A DNA stretch of 64,000 nucleotides from Moritella dasanensis ArB 0140 (lineage in GTDB: Bacteria > Pseudomonadota > Gammaproteobacteria > Enterobacterales > Moritellaceae). The notes beneath the pieces were generated by a model that was given only the letters and a program-made list of their open reading frames with translations, did not search any database and was not told the origin of the DNA. Positions 61,742-64,000 of the stretch are shown piece by piece; within the stretch, counting starts at the first letter, position 1; each line of letters starts with the position of its first letter. The translations under genes were made by a program, and so were the position numbers. Where the stretch lies: positions 24,967 to 88,966 of the forward strand of contig NZ_AKXQ01000019.1 in the NCBI RefSeq assembly GCF_000276805.1, in the 5' to 3' direction.

Positions 61742-63676
61742 TTAAGCAAAGATAGTTAATATTTTCTGCACTTGGGTCGAGACTTGTTGTTGCGCCGATT
61801 GGGTTTTATGACGAGTTTCTTCACTGTGATTTTGCAGTGCTGCCATCTGCGTATTCACCGCACTAATATGGCTGACTTGCTGGCGGGTATTTTGGCTACT
61901 ATTTGCGGCATTTTGTTGTGATTGCTCTGATTGTTGGATCACCGCGTTTATCTCTTGATGCATTTCATGTGCATTCGTTAACTGCTGGTGGCAACGTTGG
62001 GCAATATGATCAACTTCATGTTCGAGCGATTGGCTAGAGTGATGTAGCTGTCCAAGAAAATTACTAATTTGTTCTAGCGCTTGCTGGGTTTGTTTCGATA
62101 AATTGCGGACTTCATCGGCGACAACGGCAAATCCACGGCCTTTCTCACCTGCCCGTGCGGCTTCTATAGCGGCATTGAGGGCTAATAAATTGGTTTGATC
62201 GGCGATCCGATGAATCGATGTCACGATCGTTTCCACATTTTCCATATTGGTATTTAATGTTTTGATCGCTTTTAAGCTGGCACTGCCCGCTTGTTTGGTT
62301 TGTTCGGTCGCTAAGCTAAAATCGGTGATCTGACTGGCAGCTTTATACATTTGCTGATTGGTCTGCTGTGTCAGGTTATGCACCGACTGGGTATCTGCAT
62401 CGACTTTTTGAGCTAGCGAATTAATTTCTGATACGCCGGTAGAGATATCACTAATGGCAGAGCTACTTGCTTGCGCATATTGACTAATCGATTGAAAATC
62501 ATCTTGTAGTAAGTTTAACGCCTGAGTGACTTGCTCGACTTGAGTGAGTTTAGTTAGCTGTTCTTGATTGATATTATCTAATAATTGATTGAAGTGTAGG
62601 GCTATTAAACCTATCTCACTGTTGTTATCTGCGAAGGTTAGGCGTTCGCGGGTATTGCTTTCAACTAAAGAGGCAAGCGCCTGATCTAATTTTGTCAGTG
62701 GTTTTACTACCCAGTACTTTTCGGCATAAAATAAACCGATACCAAATAGAATTAAACTCAGTGCAATAAGGGCTAGATATAGGTAAGTATTTTGGCGTTG
62801 ATCATTGGCATAATCATTGACTGGTTTTTCTAACGCTAAAATAGCTGCTTGGATATTACTGATTGCGGTTAATACTAACTGTTGATTATCGGCTTGCTCT
62901 GAAAGCACTGTTTTAGTATTTAATAATTCTTTTGGGTAACGGTTAATAAGGCTTTGTAGTTCGTTGGTAATATCTACTATAAATAAGCTTTCTTCACCTT
63001 CCTCATCATCAAGAAAATTACCGTCTTCAATTTCTTGATCATCTGTACTGTCATAACGGCCAAATTGCGATAGTTCATTTATAAGCACCGCACTTTCTTC
63101 TACTACCAATAGGAGCTCTTGCCATTGTGATGCTTGTAACTGATTAAAGTAACGTTGGCGTTGATTGGTTAAATGCGCAAGACTTTCTTGAATATCACTG
63201 ATAAGGATTAAATCTGTTTGGCGCAATGGCATGTCATGCTGCAATAATTGCCGCTTTAATAGTGATAAGTTATCCGCTAATTCTTTTTCGTTGAAGTTCA
63301 GTAGTTGAAAGTGGTCGGAAGCAAATTTTCCTGATGAGCGTAACGGACCTTCTACTAGTGCAGCAAATTGATTGAGCTGGTGTTTGAGCGCTGTGGTATC
63401 AATAGCACTGGCAAGTTGATCGAGAGAATCAATCAATTGGTCTATGAGTTGCCCTGATTGTTGTAAGTCAGCCGTATTACCTTGTTGTAAATATTCAGAG
63501 ATGGAATGATTGAGTTTTATGGTGACTTGCTCTTTCATTTGCGCAAACATCGAATTTTGTAGATCAAGCCGATTGAGTTGCTGGTGGCTACCATAAAGCG
63601 TATAAGTCATTAAGAGCGAGAGGCAGATTAAAGTAAGAGAACTGATTCGAGAAAAGGTTGTAATACGCAAGGTCAT
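61742..63676 (-). CDS. methyl-accepting chemotaxis protein
   Basis: A 644-residue receptor. The N-terminal membrane helix (about 9-27) is followed by a long helical periplasmic region (about 30-290) rich in Gln, Leu and Asp, with an acidic patch ([18 protein letters not shown]). A second helix lies at about 298-318, then a HAMP-like domain. The MCP signalling domain contains the hairpin motif [36 protein letters not shown] near 500-545. Its C-terminus ends without a CheR-binding pentapeptide. It would relay an envelope signal to CheA/CheW, but the ligand is unknown. The periplasmic region resembles four-helix-type receptors. Confidence 0.9.
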   Translation of the reverse strand: MTLRITTFSRISSLTLICLSLLMTYTLYGSHQQLNRLDLQNSMFAQMKEQVTIKLNHSISEYLQQGNTADLQQSGQLIDQLIDSLDQLASAIDTTALKHQLNQFAALVEGPLRSSGKFASDHFQLLNFNEKELADNLSLLKRQLLQHDMPLRQTDLILISDIQESLAHLTNQRQRYFNQLQASQWQELLLVVEESAVLINELSQFGRYDSTDDQEIEDGNFLDDEEGEESLFIVDITNELQSLINRYPKELLNTKTVLSEQADNQQLVLTAISNIQAAILALEKPVNDYANDQRQNTYLYLALIALSLILFGIGLFYAEKYWVVKPLTKLDQALASLVESNTRERLTFADNNSEIGLIALHFNQLLDNINQEQLTKLTQVEQVTQALNLLQDDFQSISQYAQASSSAISDISTGVSEINSLAQKVDADTQSVHNLTQQTNQQMYKAASQITDFSLATEQTKQAGSASLKAIKTLNTNMENVETIVTSIHRIADQTNLLALNAAIEAARAGEKGRGFAVVADEVRNLSKQTQQALEQISNFLGQLHHSSQSLEHEVDHIAQRCHQQLTNAHEMHQEINAVIQQSEQSQQNAANSSQNTRQQVSHISAVNTQMAALQNHSEETRHKTQSAQQQVSTQVQKILTIFA

Positions 63677-63962
63677 CTTCCTGATTAAGCTTAGCTGTTA
63701 ATGCACAGCAGTGTAAAAGCCTAAGGTGACAGTTATATGACTATTAAATAAATAGAGGTTGTTTCTTTATCTTTAGAGTAATAACGTCATGTAATGGGCG
63801 TATTTATCATTATATAACGTTTAATTCGACGATTAGCGGGTATTGTATTCTGCATTTAAGGTCGCTAACACCACCTTAAACTAGCTAGATGTCTTTAAAA
63901 GTTACTTTTCGAACGTTTTTTAGTCGAATTAAGTGAAACTGTCATAAATATTAGTTAAACAC
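63677..63962. other. region upstream of the chemoreceptor
   Basis: There is no gene in these bases. The chemoreceptor has AGGAAG almost touching its ATG. No flagellar sigma-28 promoter (TAAA-N15-GCCGATAA) was recognisable on the minus strand. Nothing else is supported here except AT-rich DNA preceding the promoter at 63963. Confidence 0.4.
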
Positions 63963-63990
63963 TTGCCAATGAAACCAGTTTCTCTATAAT
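63963..63990 (+). promoter_or_regulatory. sigma-70 promoter with GC-rich discriminator at the window edge
   Basis: TTGCCA (63963-63968), a 16-base spacer and a perfect TATAAT (63985-63990) are followed by CGCTCCC, a GC-rich discriminator typical of stringently controlled rRNA and tRNA promoters. The upstream stretch is AT-rich. The gene it would serve begins beyond 64000. Confidence 0.6.
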
Positions 63991-64000
63991 CGCTCCCACT

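Noticed and set aside
63677..63962. Sigma-28 promoter for the chemoreceptor
   Set aside because: A TAAAG stretch is present on the minus strand near 63770, but the GCCGATAA partner is missing.
1..64000. CRISPR array, prophage, integron, insertion sequence
   Set aside because: No regularly spaced repeats, integrase or transposase reading frames, or terminal inverted repeats with target duplications were seen on either strand.

Overview
The window is ordinary-looking chromosome from a gram-negative gammaproteobacterium, most likely a cold-adapted marine genus close to Vibrio, Psychromonas or Moritella. Three things support this: conserved gene blocks (rsd/hemE; bamD/rluD/pgeF/clpB; yheV-slyD/slyX/fkpA; yheS, yheU-prkB); a Vibrio-type TonB2/TtpC energy-transduction operon; and moderately AT-rich DNA with a membrane-lipid desaturase. 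The genus is an inference. There is no IS element, prophage, integrase, CRISPR array, tRNA or rRNA gene in the window.

Layout. 0-6.3 kb (minus strand): an ABC importer (two permeases and a binding protein) co-oriented with a PHP-family metallohydrolase and the first codons of a HAD phosphatase, with a LysR regulator upstream and an SMR efflux gene beyond it. 6.6-9.7 kb: an electron-transfer flavoprotein with a 2Fe-2S domain, a fatty-acid desaturase and a HAD-IB phosphatase. 10-10.6 kb: a membrane-anchored Cache sensor domain with no output domain. 11-18.6 kb: a beta-alanine/malonate-semialdehyde type pathway (omega-transaminase, CoA-acylating dehydrogenase), a LysR regulator and a complete TRAP importer. 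18.8-28.8 kb: YbaN-like protein, PutA plus a separate ALDH-like subunit, MgsA, RibA, a SieB-like membrane protein, a siroheme-synthase variant, LysO and PrkB.

28.9-39.4 kb: the yheU/yheS neighbourhood known from enterics, with a six-gene TonB2 operon (DUF3450, TtpC, ExbB2, ExbD2, TonB2, TPR protein) lying between yheU and yheS behind a candidate Fur site. 39.5-47.2 kb: rsd, hemE, bamD, rluD, pgeF and clpB, with a convincing sigma-32 promoter before clpB. 47.3-49.2 kb: a tandem glycine riboswitch ahead of an AGCS-family sodium:amino-acid symporter. 49.3-56.1 kb: a MoxR/Bat (aerotolerance-type) operon of six overlapping genes. 56.3-63.7 kb: a NarL-type two-component pair, a DUF3302-like/HlyD membrane pair, an outer-membrane barrel, a DUF924 protein and a methyl-accepting chemotaxis protein. 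The right edge carries a sigma-70 promoter with a GC-rich discriminator that probably serves a gene outside the window.

The most noteworthy points are these: the PHP-hydrolase/ABC/HAD cluster of unknown substrate; PutA split from its non-catalytic ALDH-like domain; a siroheme synthase with an eroded methyltransferase half; the orphan Cache protein; the riboswitch with an apparent Shine-Dalgarno-sequestering hairpin; and a 15-bp inverted repeat with TTACGTAA cores next to the two-component pair. I found no clearly undescribed multigene system; several of these are small departures from known arrangements.
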